Of a DNA stretch of 64,000 nucleotides, positions 45,417 through 54,524 are shown in pieces. The notes under the pieces were generated by a model that made no database searches, was not told the origin of the DNA, and saw only the letters and a list, made by a program, of their open reading frames with translations. The position numbers and the translations under genes were made by a program. The first letter of the stretch is position 1; every line of letters starts with the position of its first letter. Source of the DNA: Streptomyces sp. NBC_01750 (GTDB taxonomy: Bacteria > Actinomycetota > Actinomycetes > Streptomycetales > Streptomycetaceae); contig NZ_CP109137.1 of assembly GCF_035918095.1 (NCBI RefSeq), positions 2,792,001 through 2,856,000 on the forward strand. The letters are read 5' to 3'.

Positions 45417-46544
45417 TCACACCCCGGCGGGGGTTTCCTGTGGCTCGTTCTCCGCCGCCTCGAGCGCCTTGTTGCGGCGCACCGAGGACCAGAACGACCA
45501 GGCGATCAGCACCACGCCGACCAGACCCGTGATGATCTCGTTGATCTGGTACTGGATGGTGACGAGCAGAATCACGGCGAGCGCGCCGATCGCGTAGTGC
45601 GCGCCGTGCTCCAGGTAGACGTAGTCGTCGAGGGTTCCCTGGCGGACCAGGTAGACCGTGAGCGAACGGACGTACATGGCGCCGATACCGAGGCCGAGCG
45701 CCATCAGCACGATGTCGTTGGTGATGGCGAAGGCGCCGATGACGCCGTCGAAGGAGAAGGACGCGTCCAGCACCTCGAGGTAGAGGAACATGAAGAACGC
45801 GGCCTTGCCCGCCATCACGACGGCCGAGACCGGCTTGCCGGCCTTCTTGGCCTCTTCCTCGGCCTCGTGCTCGCGCTCCTCCTCCTCCTCGAGCCGGTTC
45901 TCGAAGAAGCCGGAGAGCCCGCCCACGATCAGATACGTGATCAGACCTGCGATACCGGAGATCAGCACCGTCTGGGCCTTGTCCGCGTGCCCGGCGTGCT
46001 GGTGGGCGTTGACGGCGAAGGTCATCGAGCTGACCATCAGCACGATCAGCGCGATGCAGACCGACAGCATGTCGACCTTGCCGAGCTTGGCCAGCGGCCG
46101 CTCCAGCCAGGCCAGCCACTTGATGTCACGGTCCTCGAAGATGAAGTCGAGGAAGATCATCAACAGGAACATACCGCCGAAGGCCGCGATCGACGGGTGC
46201 GCGTCGGTGACCAACTGCTCATAGCGCTCGGGCTGGTTGAACGCCAGGTCCACGGCCTCGATCGGGCCCAGCTTGGCGCTGATGGCGACGATCACGACAG
46301 GGAAGACCAGTCGCATACCGAACACGGCGATGAGCACGCCGATCGTGAGGAAGATCTTCTGCCAGAATGCACTCATCTTCTTCAGGATTCCGGCGTTGAC
46401 CACCGCGTTGTCGAAGGACAGCGAGATCTCGAGGATGGACAGGATCAGGACGACCCCGAACGCGGTCCACCCGCCGTAGAGCACCGCTGCGACCAGGCCG
46501 ATCGCGGTGACCGCGAACGACCAGCCGAAGGTTTTCAGAACCAC
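45417..46544 (-). CDS. TerC-like DUF475 membrane protein
   Basis: 375 aa with about nine membrane helices. EISLSFDNAVVNA near residue 40 and ASFSFDGVIGAFAITND near 250 are the paired acidic TerC-family motifs, each with the conserved Asp and Asn/Gly in a helix. A charged loop EEEEEREHEAEEEAKK divides the two halves. TerC-family proteins form the membrane anchor for TerD proteins and several export metal ions such as Mn2+. GTG 46544; it lies 69 bp after a TerD gene on the same strand. Confidence 0.9.
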   Translation of the reverse strand: MVLKTFGWSFAVTAIGLVAAVLYGGWTAFGVVLILSILEISLSFDNAVVNAGILKKMSAFWQKIFLTIGVLIAVFGMRLVFPVVIVAISAKLGPIEAVDLAFNQPERYEQLVTDAHPSIAAFGGMFLLMIFLDFIFEDRDIKWLAWLERPLAKLGKVDMLSVCIALIVLMVSSMTFAVNAHQHAGHADKAQTVLISGIAGLITYLIVGGLSGFFENRLEEEEEREHEAEEEAKKAGKPVSAVVMAGKAAFFMFLYLEVLDASFSFDGVIGAFAITNDIVLMALGLGIGAMYVRSLTVYLVRQGTLDDYVYLEHGAHYAIGALAVILLVTIQYQINEIITGLVGVVLIAWSFWSSVRRNKALEAAENEPQETPAGV

Positions 46545-46613
46545 TGGTACCCAATCGTGTTAGTACGGGTGGCCCCGCACCAAGTCCGGGTTTCCCCATT
46601 CCAGTGCGTGGCT

Positions 46614-47189
46614 TTACGAAACGTTGACCCCGAAGTCTAGAGCGATGCCTCGGAGCCCCGACGCGTACCCCTGCCCCACTGCACGGAACTTCCACTCGCC
46701 GCCGTAGCGGTAGAGCTCGCCGAAGATCATCGCCGTCTCGGTCGAGGCATCCTCGCTCAGGTCGTAGCGGGCCAGTTCCTGGCCGTCCGCCTGATTGGCC
46801 ACCCGGATGAAGGCGTTGCTGACCTGCCCGAACGTCTGGCCGCGGTTGTCGGCCTCATGAATGGAGACCGGGAAGACGATCTTGTCGACATGGGCCGGCA
46901 CCTTGGTGAGATCCACCAGCAGCGACTCGTCGTCACCCTCGCCCTCGCCCGTGAGGTTGTCGCCGGTGTGCTCCACGGAGCCGTCGGGGCTCGTGAGGTT
47001 GTTGTAGAAGACGAACCACTCGTCGCCGAGTACCCGGCCGGACTGGCAGAGCAGTGCACTGGCATCGAGGTCGAAGGGCGCTCCGGTGGTGGAGCGCGCG
47101 TCCCATCCGAGCCCTACCAGCACCTGCGTGAGGTTCGGTGCGGCCTTGGAGAGGGAGACATTGCCTCCCTTGGCGAGCGTGACGCCCAT
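46614..47189 (-). CDS. TerD-family Ca2+-binding stress protein
   Basis: 191 aa, canonical Ter[57 protein letters not shown] and [10 protein letters not shown] carry the Ca2+-binding acidic residues; ends [20 protein letters not shown]. About three quarters identical by eye to the next gene, so the two are recent tandem duplicates. Expected to act with TerC-like DUF475, encoded 69 bp downstream. ATG 47189. Confidence 0.93.
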   Translation of the reverse strand: MGVTLAKGGNVSLSKAAPNLTQVLVGLGWDARSTTGAPFDLDASALLCQSGRVLGDEWFVFYNNLTSPDGSVEHTGDNLTGEGEGDDESLLVDLTKVPAHVDKIVFPVSIHEADNRGQTFGQVSNAFIRVANQADGQELARYDLSEDASTETAMIFGELYRYGGEWKFRAVGQGYASGLRGIALDFGVNVS

Positions 47190-47221
47190 GATCGTGGGTC
47201 CTCCCCTGGATGACGTGTCGC

Positions 47222-47305
47222 GAGGTTCTGCGGGTGTTCGAGGTTCTGCGGGTGTTCGAAGTTCTGCGGCCGGCGAAGTGCTGCGGCCGGCGAGGTTCTG
47301 CGGCC
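47222..47305. repeat. Short GTTCTGCGG-type tandem repeats between terD genes
   Basis: An 18-bp unit (GTTCTGCGGGTGTTCGAG) occurs twice and related CTGCGGCCGGCGA units follow, with no gene over them. Confidence 0.75.
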
Positions 47306-47350
47306 TTCGGGCGTTCTGAGCCTTTCGAGGCTCGGCGGTGTTCAGGCACG

Positions 47351-47382
47351 TCCGGCGCCGCACGGAGATGTGCGGCGCCGGA
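47351..47382 (-). terminator. Terminator of the second terD gene
   Basis: Perfect 13-bp arms TCCGGCGCCGCAC / GTGCGGCGCCGGA with loop GGAGAT, 18 bp after the stop at 47401. Confidence 0.85.
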
Positions 47383-47400
47383 AGCGGAGGTACTGCTGGC

Positions 47401-47976
47401 TCAGACGTTCACACCGAAGTCCTGCGCGATACCGCGCAGGCCGGAGGCGTACCCCTGGCCGATGGCACGGAACTTCCACTCCGGGCCGTTGCGGTAGAGC
47501 TCGCCGAAGACCATCGCGGTCTCGGTCGAGGCGTCCTCGCTCAGGTCGTAGCGGGCCAGTTCGTTGTTGTCGGCTTGGTTGACGACGCGGATGAACGCGT
47601 TGCGCACCTGACCGAAGGACTGCTGGCGAGCCTCGGCCTCATAGATCGAGACCGGGAACACGATCTTCTCGACGTCGGCCGGGACCGAAGCGAGGTTGAC
47701 CTTGATCTGCTCGTCGTCGCCCTCGCCCTCGCCCGTGAGGTTGTCACCGGTGTGCTCGACGGAGCCGTCGGTGCTCTTGAGGTTGTTGAAGAAGACGAAG
47801 TTGCCGTCGGTGGCGACCTTGCCCTCGGCGTTGGTCAGCAGGGCGCTGGCGTCGAGGTCGAAGTCGGTGCCGGTGGTGGTCCGGACATCCCAGCCCAGGC
47901 CCACGGTGACCGCGGTCAGGTTGGGCGCGGCCTTGGTCAGCGAGACGTTGCCGCCCTTGCTGAGGCTGACTCCCAC
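47401..47976 (-). CDS. TerD-family Ca2+-binding stress protein
   Basis: 191 aa, paralogue of the preceding Ter[79 protein letters not shown] and [18 protein letters not shown] are intact, so the Ca2+ sites should work. GTG 47976 is chosen over ATG 47988 because GGAGGG lies 4 nt before it. ATCCTA at 48041-48046 (TAGGAT on the coding strand) is a likely -10. A perfect terminator separates it from the other terD, so it is transcribed alone. Confidence 0.92.
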   Translation of the reverse strand: MGVSLSKGGNVSLTKAAPNLTAVTVGLGWDVRTTTGTDFDLDASALLTNAEGKVATDGNFVFFNNLKSTDGSVEHTGDNLTGEGEGDDEQIKVNLASVPADVEKIVFPVSIYEAEARQQSFGQVRNAFIRVVNQADNNELARYDLSEDASTETAMVFGELYRNGPEWKFRAIGQGYASGLRGIAQDFGVNV

Positions 47977-48095
47977 GAGTCCCTCCATTGGTTTTCAGGG
48001 CCAGGGCCCCGTAGTGCGTTGGTATCGGATCAACGAATGGATCCTAGTGACCGGTTCCCGCGCAAAACACCCTTTGGCGCGGGGCGCCCGATGAA

Positions 48096-48554
48096 TCAGA
48101 GAGTGTCCAGCGCCTTGATGTACTCGGTCAGGTCGCGGGCATCCGGCAGACCGTTCACAACGGTCCAGCGGACCACGCCCTCCTTGTCGATGATGAAGGT
48201 TCCGCGCACGGCGCACCCCTTCTCCTCGTCGAAGACGCCGTAGGCGCGCGAGGTCTCGCCGTGCGGCCAGAAGTCCGAGAGCAGCGGGTACTCGAGGCCC
48301 TCCTGCTCGGCGAAGACGCGCAGCGTGTGGATCGAGTCGTTGGAGACCGCGAGCAGCTGGGTGTCGTCGTTGACGAACGAGGGCAGTTCGTCACGGAGCG
48401 CGCAGAGCTCGCCCGTGCACACACCGGTGAAGGCGAAGGGATAGAAGAGGAGCACCACGTTCTTCTCGCCGCGGAAGTCGGCGAGACGCACGGCCTTGCC
48501 GTGGTTGTCCTTCAGCTCGAAATCCGGGGCCTCGGTGCCGACCTCGATCGCCAT
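48096..48554 (-). CDS. ahpE: AhpE-type peroxiredoxin
   Basis: 152 aa. The peroxidatic Cys is in FAFTGVCTGELCALRD near residue 46, with Thr and the downstream Arg that complete the active site. A second Cys three residues later and another in EKGCAVRGTF are present. Spacing fits one-cysteine AhpE-type peroxiredoxins that reduce hydroperoxides and peroxynitrite. Adjacent to the Ter genes but on its own transcription unit. ATG 48554. Confidence 0.9.
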   Translation of the reverse strand: MAIEVGTEAPDFELKDNHGKAVRLADFRGEKNVVLLFYPFAFTGVCTGELCALRDELPSFVNDDTQLLAVSNDSIHTLRVFAEQEGLEYPLLSDFWPHGETSRAYGVFDEEKGCAVRGTFIIDKEGVVRWTVVNGLPDARDLTEYIKALDTL

Positions 48555-48618
48555 GACGGTGCTTCCCTTCGCTGGGCGGAGCCTGGTGGTCCGTTCGGGT
48601 GGTGTCCACCCTACGCAG

Positions 48619-48650
48619 AGGCCCCCGCCGACCTACGTCGACGGGGGCCT
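48619..48650 (-). terminator. Terminator of the DUF3052 gene
   Basis: AGGCCCCCG and CGGGGGCCT form a 9-bp stem, 16 bp beyond the stop at 48666. Confidence 0.8.
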
Positions 48651-48665
48651 TCGGGCGCTCGGCGC

Positions 48666-49094
48666 TCAGCGCTTGGACTTGGGTGCGCTCAGTCGGGTGC
48701 CCGACCAGTCCTTGCCCGCATTGATGCTCTTGGTCTGGGAGAGACCGGAGGTCTGCGCGGCTTCGTTGATGTCGCTCGGCTCGATGTAACCGTCCCTGCC
48801 GGTCTTCGGCGTAAGCAACCAGATGTCGCCGCCCTCGTCGAGCAGGCCGATGGCGTCCACCAGCGCGTCCGTAAGGTCGCCGTCGTCGTCACGGAACCAG
48901 AGCACGACGACGTCTGCGACGTCCTCGTAGTCCTCGTCGACGAGTTCCTGGCCGATTACAGCCTCGATGCCCTCACGGAGTTCCTGCTCGACGTCATCGT
49001 CGTAGCCGATCTCCTGGACCACCTGTCCGGGCTCGAACCCCAGCCTGACGGCCGGGTTGGTCCGCTCCTCCGCGTGGTCCGCGGTCGCGCTCAC
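48666..49094 (-). CDS. DUF3052 protein
   Basis: 142 aa acidic protein. LGFEPGQVVQEIGYDDDVEQELREGIE, VIGQELVDEDYEDVADVVVLWFRDDDGDLTDALVDA and GGDIWLLTPKTGRDGYIEPSDI match DUF3052, found next to aceE throughout Streptomyces and mycobacteria. Function unknown. GTG 49094 has AGGAGG at 6 nt. Divergent from aceE. Confidence 0.92.
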   Translation of the reverse strand: MSATADHAEERTNPAVRLGFEPGQVVQEIGYDDDVEQELREGIEAVIGQELVDEDYEDVADVVVLWFRDDDGDLTDALVDAIGLLDEGGDIWLLTPKTGRDGYIEPSDINEAAQTSGLSQTKSINAGKDWSGTRLSAPKSKR

Positions 49095-49354
49095 GGCTTG
49101 CCTCCTGATCATGTTTGGAAAATGCTGCAGCCCCGCGCGTGCGCGTGGCGTTGGCCGTAGTCCACACGGGCGGGACCGATCGCGCAAGTACCCGGCCGTC
49201 CAGACCGCCGAAACGGTGACGTTTGCGGCCGTCTCGACGCAACTCCAGGCACGCTCGGACCCCTGTCATTGTTCCTGCCACACCATTCGACCACCTTTAC
49301 GTCTTTTCCTCGCTTCGGTGAGTCAATCGGAGCCGAACAGCCGGACCAAACGCA

Positions 49355-49383
49355 TTGACGCCCTGGGCGTAAGGTTGCGATTT
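49355..49383 (+). promoter_or_regulatory. Possible aceE promoter
   Basis: -35 TTGACG and -10 CGATTT at 17-bp spacing. The -35 is good, the -10 poor; the transcript would begin at or in the hairpin that follows. Confidence 0.4.
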
Positions 49384-49410
49384 GCCCGAACCCGGAACCG
49401 GGGTTCGGGC
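49384..49410 (+). promoter_or_regulatory. Hairpin at the start of the aceE leader
   Basis: Perfect arms GCCCGAACCC / GGGTTCGGGC with inner GG..CC, no U-tract, about 140 nt before the aceE start. Operator or 5'-end-stabilising structure. Confidence 0.5.
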
Positions 49411-49551
49411 CGGATGTCTCCGAGAACACGGGTTACCCCTCGGTAGAGATGACGTTTGCCTCCTCGCGGTACACGATGGAGGCGGTGCGACACCGCGCAG
49501 ACATCCCGTACGTCCCGTAGAGGCAGTGCCCCCGAACAGCGAAGGAATAGC

Positions 49552-52284
49552 GTGGCTTCCGGATCCGATCGCAATCCGATCATCATTGGCGGCCTTCCCA
49601 GTCAGGTTCCGGACTTCGATCCTGAAGAGACCCAGGAGTGGCTGGACTCCCTCGACGCCGCCGTCGACGAGCGGGGCCGGGAGCGCGCCCGCTACCTGAT
49701 GCTCCGCCTGATCGAGCGTGCCCGCGAGAGGCGCGTGGCCGTGCCCGAGATGCGCAGCACGGACTACGTCAACACCATCGCCACCAAGGACGAGCCGTTC
49801 TTCCCCGGCAACGAGGAGATCGAGCGCAAGGTCCTCAACGCGACCCGCTGGAACGCCGCGGTGATGGTCTCGCGCGCGCAGCGCCCGGGCATCGGCGTCG
49901 GCGGGCACATCGCCACCTTCGCCTCCTCCGCGTCCCTCTACGACGTCGGCTTCAACCACTTCTTCCGTGGCAAGGACGGGGGCGACGGCGGCGACCAGAT
50001 CTTCTTCCAGGGCCACGCGTCGCCCGGCATCTACGCCCGCGCCTTCCTGCTGGACCGGCTCGACGAGAACCAGCTGGACGCCTTCCGCCAGGAGAAGTCC
50101 AAGTTCCCGAACGGGCTGTCCAGCTACCCGCACCCGCGGCTGATGCCGGACTTCTGGGAGTTCCCGACCGTGTCGATGGGCCTCGGCCCGCTCGGTGCGA
50201 TCTACCAGGCGCGGATGAACCGCTACATGGAGGCGCGCGGCATCGCGGACACCTCCAAGTCGCACGTGTGGGCGTTCCTCGGCGACGGCGAGATGGACGA
50301 GCCCGAGTCGCTCGGCCAGCTGTCCATCGCGGCCCGCGAGAGCCTGGACAACCTGACCTTCGTCGTCAACTGCAACCTGCAGCGCCTCGACGGCCCGGTA
50401 CGCGGCAACGGCAAGATCATCCAGGAGCTGGAGTCCCAGTTCCGCGGCGCCGGCTGGAACGTCATCAAGCTGGTCTGGGACCGCTCCTGGGACCCGCTGC
50501 TCGCGCAGGACCGCGACGGCATCCTGGTGAACAAGCTGAACACCACGCCGGACGGCCAGTTCCAGACGTACGCCACCGAGACCGGCGCGTACATCCGTGA
50601 GCACTTCTTCGGCAGCGACCAGCGGCTGCGCAAGATGGTCGAGGGCATGACCGACGAGCAGATCCTGCACCTGGGACGCGGCGGTCACGACCACAAGAAG
50701 GTCTACGCGGCCTACACGGCGGCCAAGGCGCACAAGGGCCAGCCGACGGTGATCCTCGCGCAGACGATCAAGGGCTGGACTCTCGGTCCGAACTTCGAGG
50801 GCCGCAACGCGACCCACCAGATGAAGAAGCTGACGGTCGACGACCTCAAGCGCTTCCGCGACCGGCTGCACATCCCGATCACGGACCAGCAGCTGGAGAG
50901 CGGCGCGCCGCCGTACTACCACCCGGGCCGGAACTCCGAAGAGATCCAGTACATGCACGACCACCGCAAGGCGTGCGGCGGCTATGTGCCGACCCGTGTG
51001 GTGCGCGCGAAGCCGCTGGACCTGCCGGAGGACAAGACCTACGCCACCGCCAGGAAGGGGTCGGGCCAGCAGTCGATCGCCACGACCATGGCGTTCGTCC
51101 GCATCCTGAAGGACCTGATGCGGGACAAGGAGATCGGCAAGCGATTCGTGCTGATCGCACCCGACGAGTACCGCACCTTCGGCATGGACGCGTTCTTCCC
51201 GAGCGCCAAGATCTACAACCCGCTGGGCCAGCAGTACGAAGCGGTGGACCGCGAGCTGCTGCTCGCCTACAAGGAGTCGCCGACCGGCCAGATGCTGCAC
51301 GACGGCATCTCCGAGGCCGGCTGCACGGCATCGCTGATCGCCGCCGGTTCGGCGTACGCCACGCACGGCGAGCCCCTGATCCCGGTCTATGTCTTCTACT
51401 CGATGTTCGGTTTCCAGCGGACCGGCGACCAGTTCTGGCAGATGGCCGACCAGCTGGCGCGCGGCTTTGTACTGGGCGCGACCGCGGGACGTACGACTCT
51501 GACCGGTGAGGGTCTGCAGCACGCGGACGGCCACTCACAGCTGCTCGCCTCGACCAACCCGGGCTGTGTCGCGTACGACCCGGCCTTCGGCTACGAGATC
51601 GCGCATATCGTCAAGGACGGCCTGCGCCGGATGTACGGCCCGGACAGCGAGGACGTCTTCTACTACCTCACCGTCTACAACGAGCCGATCCAGCACCCGG
51701 CGGAGCCCGCTGATGTCGACATCGACGGCATTCTCAAGGGCATCCACCGCTTCAAGGCGGGCGAGGCCGGTGCGATCCCCGCGCAGATCATGGCGTCCGG
51801 TGTGGCCGTGCCGTGGGCGGTCGAGGCTCAGCGGATCCTCGCCGAGGAGTGGAACGTCAGGGCCGACGTCTGGTCCGCGACGTCCTGGAACGAGCTGCGC
51901 CGTGAGGCCGTCGACGCGGAGCGGCACAATCTGCTCCACCCGGAGGAGGAGCAGCGCGTCCCGTACGTCACGCAGAAGCTGCAGGGCTCCGAGGGCCCGT
52001 TCGTGGCGGTCTCGGACTGGATGCGCTCGGTCCCTGACCAGATCTCGCGCTGGGTGCCCGGCACGTACCAGTCGCTGGGGGCGGACGGCTTCGGCTTCGC
52101 CGACACGCGTGGTGCGGCCCGTCGCTTCTTCCACATCGACGCGCAGTCGATCGTGCTCGCGGTGCTCACCGAGCTCGCGCGGGACGGCAAGGTCGACCGC
52201 TCGGTGCTGAAGCAGGCGGTGGACCGTTACCAACTGCTGGATGTGGCGGCGGCGGACCCCGGCCCGGCCGGCGGCGACGCGTAA
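49552..52284 (+). CDS. aceE: Pyruvate dehydrogenase E1 component, homodimeric type
   Basis: 910 aa, the usual length. ThDP-dependent decarboxylation of pyruvate and acetylation of E2. [28 protein letters not shown] near residue 110, the ThDP/Mg motif [38 protein letters not shown] (about 240-290), and the pyrimidine domain [45 protein letters not shown] and [15 protein letters not shown] are all present, quoted in part. GTG 49552 with GAAGGAA upstream. A terminator follows. E2 and E3 genes are not in the window. Confidence 0.97.
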   Translation: MASGSDRNPIIIGGLPSQVPDFDPEETQEWLDSLDAAVDERGRERARYLMLRLIERARERRVAVPEMRSTDYVNTIATKDEPFFPGNEEIERKVLNATRWNAAVMVSRAQRPGIGVGGHIATFASSASLYDVGFNHFFRGKDGGDGGDQIFFQGHASPGIYARAFLLDRLDENQLDAFRQEKSKFPNGLSSYPHPRLMPDFWEFPTVSMGLGPLGAIYQARMNRYMEARGIADTSKSHVWAFLGDGEMDEPESLGQLSIAARESLDNLTFVVNCNLQRLDGPVRGNGKIIQELESQFRGAGWNVIKLVWDRSWDPLLAQDRDGILVNKLNTTPDGQFQTYATETGAYIREHFFGSDQRLRKMVEGMTDEQILHLGRGGHDHKKVYAAYTAAKAHKGQPTVILAQTIKGWTLGPNFEGRNATHQMKKLTVDDLKRFRDRLHIPITDQQLESGAPPYYHPGRNSEEIQYMHDHRKACGGYVPTRVVRAKPLDLPEDKTYATARKGSGQQSIATTMAFVRILKDLMRDKEIGKRFVLIAPDEYRTFGMDAFFPSAKIYNPLGQQYEAVDRELLLAYKESPTGQMLHDGISEAGCTASLIAAGSAYATHGEPLIPVYVFYSMFGFQRTGDQFWQMADQLARGFVLGATAGRTTLTGEGLQHADGHSQLLASTNPGCVAYDPAFGYEIAHIVKDGLRRMYGPDSEDVFYYLTVYNEPIQHPAEPADVDIDGILKGIHRFKAGEAGAIPAQIMASGVAVPWAVEAQRILAEEWNVRADVWSATSWNELRREAVDAERHNLLHPEEEQRVPYVTQKLQGSEGPFVAVSDWMRSVPDQISRWVPGTYQSLGADGFGFADTRGAARRFFHIDAQSIVLAVLTELARDGKVDRSVLKQAVDRYQLLDVAAADPGPAGGDA

Positions 52285-52299
52285 GCGGATGGTTCGGTG

Positions 52300-52335
52300 A
52301 AGGGCGGCGGAACCCATGAGGCTCCGCCGCCCTTT
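52300..52335 (+). terminator. Terminator of aceE
   Basis: AAGGGCGGCGGA and TCCGCCGCCCTT, perfect 12-bp stem, 15 bp after the aceE stop, ending in TTT. Confidence 0.9.
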
Positions 52336-52346
52336 CGCATCGGAGG

Positions 52347-52376
52347 CCCGGGGGCCGTCCCCCGGAAAAGCACAGC
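52347..52376. repeat. Short palindromic repeat with AAAGCACAGC tail, copy 1
   Basis: CCGGGGG-(2-3 nt)-TCCCCCGG hairpin followed by AAAGCACAGC. The same unit at 58700-58728 interrupts a GNAT gene. This copy ends where the -10 (TACGAT) of the ion-channel gene begins. Confidence 0.75.
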
Positions 52377-52391
52377 CCTACGATGCCTGGC

Positions 52392-53189
52392 ATGAAACAG
52401 CGAACAGCGCAGGTCCGGTGGGAACAGCGCATGCAGACACCCCTGCTGGCGCTCGCCCTGGCGTTCGCCGTCGCCTATGCCATACCGATCGTGACGCCCG
52501 ACGCGAAGAGCTGGGTGCACACGGTCTGCATGGTCATCGAGTGGGTGGTGTGGGGCTCCTTCGCCGTCGACTACCTCGTACGCCTGACGCTGGCGCCCGG
52601 CAAATTGCTTTTCGTACGCAGCCATCCGCTGGATCTGATCGCGGTGCTGCTGCCGCTGGTGCAGCCGCTGCGGCTGCTGCGGGTCGTCTCCACGCTGCTG
52701 CTGGTGGGCCGGCGGGCCAGGATGGCGCCGCAGATCACGCTGACGACATATGTCGGTGGCGCGGTGGTGGGGCTGATGATGTTCGGCTCGCTCGCCGTGC
52801 TCCATGTGGAGCGGGACGCGCCCAACGGAAACATCAAGACGCTGGGCGACGCCGTGTGGTGGTCGTTCACGACGATGACGACGGTCGGGTACGGCGATCA
52901 CGCGCCGACGACGGGTCTGGGGCGGGTGCTCGCGGTCGGGCTGATGCTCGCGGGGATCGCGCTGCTCGGTGTCGTCACCGCCAATATCGCGGCGTGGTTC
53001 ATCTCCCGCTTCGAGCGGGACGACGCGGAGGAGCGCCGGCAGACGGCGCTCCTCGAAGCGCTGACCCAGGAGGTCAGGCAGCTGCGGGTCGAGGTCGGAC
53101 GACTGTCGGGCGCGGCGGCGGCGTCCGTTCCCGGCGTGGTGCCGGTTCGGGACGGTGTTGCTGCCACGCCCGACAAGGCGGCGATCTGA
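52392..53189 (+). CDS. Voltage-gated-like potassium channel
   Basis: 265 aa. Four N-terminal helices resemble a short voltage-sensor (WVVWGSFAVDYLVRLTL; positively charged segment PLRLLRVVSTLLLVGRR), then the pore: DAVWWSFTTMTTVGYGDHAPTT with the TVGYGD selectivity filter near residue 162, and the inner helix. The C-terminal ~45 residues form a coiled-coil (EERRQTALLEALTQEVRQLRVEV). TACGAT lies 7 nt before ATG 52392, so the mRNA is probably leaderless; ATG 52383 is the other in-frame start. Confidence 0.9.
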   Translation: MKQRTAQVRWEQRMQTPLLALALAFAVAYAIPIVTPDAKSWVHTVCMVIEWVVWGSFAVDYLVRLTLAPGKLLFVRSHPLDLIAVLLPLVQPLRLLRVVSTLLLVGRRARMAPQITLTTYVGGAVVGLMMFGSLAVLHVERDAPNGNIKTLGDAVWWSFTTMTTVGYGDHAPTTGLGRVLAVGLMLAGIALLGVVTANIAAWFISRFERDDAEERRQTALLEALTQEVRQLRVEVGRLSGAAAASVPGVVPVRDGVAATPDKAAI

Positions 53190-53287
53190 CCGGTCGGGCC
53201 GACGGCCCGGTTTCCCCGATCGGCCGGGTGCAGGTGTGTCCCGGGGCCGGGGCTGCCGGCAGCCCCGAGGGGCCGCCTGAGAGGCCG

Positions 53288-53593
53288 TCAGAACAGGCCG
53301 TTGCCCATGGCTGACACTCCCGTCAGCCAGACGATCGCCAGCACGGTGTCAATGGCACCGAGCACGACGCCGACCAGTGCCGGGACCGGCTGTGCGCCGT
53401 TCCAGCGACGTCCCATGCCGAGCCAGCCGCAGACGATCGCGATCGGACCGAGGATGATCCCCAGCACGAAGAATCCCGCGATCGCGCAGATCAGCCCGAT
53501 GATTCCGAGTACCGCGCGGTCCGGCCCGCTCCGCGACCACGTCCGGCCGCGTGAGCGAGGGTGCTTGCGCGTGGTGTGTCCGAAGCCCGCCAT
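53288..53593 (-). CDS. DUF4190-type small membrane protein
   Basis: 101 aa. Two close membrane helices (AVLGIIGLICAIAGFFVLGIILGPIAIVCGWLG region and LVGVVLGAIDTVLAIVWLTG) as in DUF4190 proteins; function unknown. ATG 53593 (GGGAG at 5 nt). Divergent from nothing obvious; it lies between the channel and a secreted inhibitor gene. Confidence 0.8.
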   Translation of the reverse strand: MAGFGHTTRKHPRSRGRTWSRSGPDRAVLGIIGLICAIAGFFVLGIILGPIAIVCGWLGMGRRWNGAQPVPALVGVVLGAIDTVLAIVWLTGVSAMGNGLF

Positions 53594-53644
53594 CATCACT
53601 CCCTGGGGTTGTCGAATCGGGGCCCGCACAGCGGGTACCCCCGT

Positions 53645-54010
53645 TCAGCGCTCCCAGACCTTGAAGGCTCTGATCTGGTACGGGGATTGGGGCGCCCAGG
53701 TGCCGCCGCCCGGGTAGGTCTCGAACTCGCCCGTCTCCTCGCACTCGGCCGACTGGTACGTGGTGACGGGCCGTCCGGTGCGGTTGGCCAGCGCCTCCGC
53801 GGTGGTGCCGGGCGGCAGCGGGACACAGCTCTCGATATCGGTGCCGGAGAGCTCATGGACCTGGCGTGCGCCCTTGAAGTTCGCCTTCTCCCAGAGGCAG
53901 AACTGGCCGGCCGCGCACTCCCCGAGGCGCGGCGCCGCGGCGGTGGCCGCTGTCGTCTGCGGCGCCAGTACTGCTGCGGCCAGGATTCCGGCCGTGAAGA
54001 TTTTACGCAT
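53645..54010 (-). CDS. Secreted peptidase-inhibitor family I36 protein
   Basis: 121 aa with signal peptide (IFTAGILAAAVLAPQTTA). The mature part has CAAGQFCLWEKANFKGARQVHEL, the I36/SMPI beta-gamma-crystallin-like fold, with Cys at CAAGQFC, ESCVPL and AECEE likely in disulfides. Related to Streptomyces metalloproteinase inhibitor SMPI; true inhibitory activity unproven. ATG 54010. Confidence 0.87.
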   Translation of the reverse strand: MRKIFTAGILAAAVLAPQTTAATAAAPRLGECAAGQFCLWEKANFKGARQVHELSGTDIESCVPLPPGTTAEALANRTGRPVTTYQSAECEETGEFETYPGGGTWAPQSPYQIRAFKVWER

Positions 54011-54036
54011 ATCGGTCAACCCCCGTGTCGTACGGA

Positions 54037-54384
54037 TCACTTGACCGCACCCTGACCTGCGCTCGGCGCTCGGGGGAAGAGGGGCCGGAGCACATCACCC
54101 GGATAGGCGACAGCTCCGCCGGGTGGGCCCTGCGGGGCTGTCGTACGCGCCCTGTTGACCCCGGCTTCGGCCGCACCGACCAGGACCGGCGCGAGACCGA
54201 GGCCGAGCAGGGCGAACCGGACCGGCATCGGAAGGCTGCCGGTGTCGGTCGACAGGTCGACATGTCGGGCCTTCTCTGCGCGCTGGTCCTCGAGGATCAG
54301 TACGCCGGGTACGAGCGCCAGGACGCCGGCCGGGTCCGGACCGCCTCGGGCCGCGCTCGCCGAGAACTGGCGTAAGGAGAACAT
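54037..54384 (-). CDS. Hypothetical protein (uncertain)
   Basis: Minus-strand frame of about 115 aa with strongly G/C third positions and one hydrophobic helix (MPVRFALLGLGLAPVLVGAAEAGV). No homologue recognised, no Shine-Dalgarno before ATG 54384. An opposing frame on the plus strand has poorer codon statistics. May be real or may be intergenic DNA. Confidence 0.35.
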   Translation of the reverse strand: MFSLRQFSASAARGGPDPAGVLALVPGVLILEDQRAEKARHVDLSTDTGSLPMPVRFALLGLGLAPVLVGAAEAGVNRARTTAPQGPPGGAVAYPGDVLRPLFPRAPSAGQGAVK

Positions 54385-54524
54385 AAAAGCGGACCGCGGA
54401 GCGCACCGGAGCGTACGCCCCAGGCGCACGGAATGTGACGTCCTTCCCCTCTTTCCGCGCGGAACACGTGATCTGCCTCACGGTCTTCGCGGGGCCCCTC
54501 GCGCGTCTCCTAGGGTGTCCCGCA

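Larger units (their letters stand above)
49095..49551. other. 457-bp divergent regulatory region of DUF3052 and aceE
   Basis: No gene supported. It holds a TTGACG (49355-49360)-17 bp-CGATTT (49378-49383) promoter candidate, a strong hairpin at 49384-49410, a second small hairpin GCGGTG-CGA-CACCGC at 49482-49496 and the GAAGGAA ribosome binding site of aceE. Confidence 0.65.
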
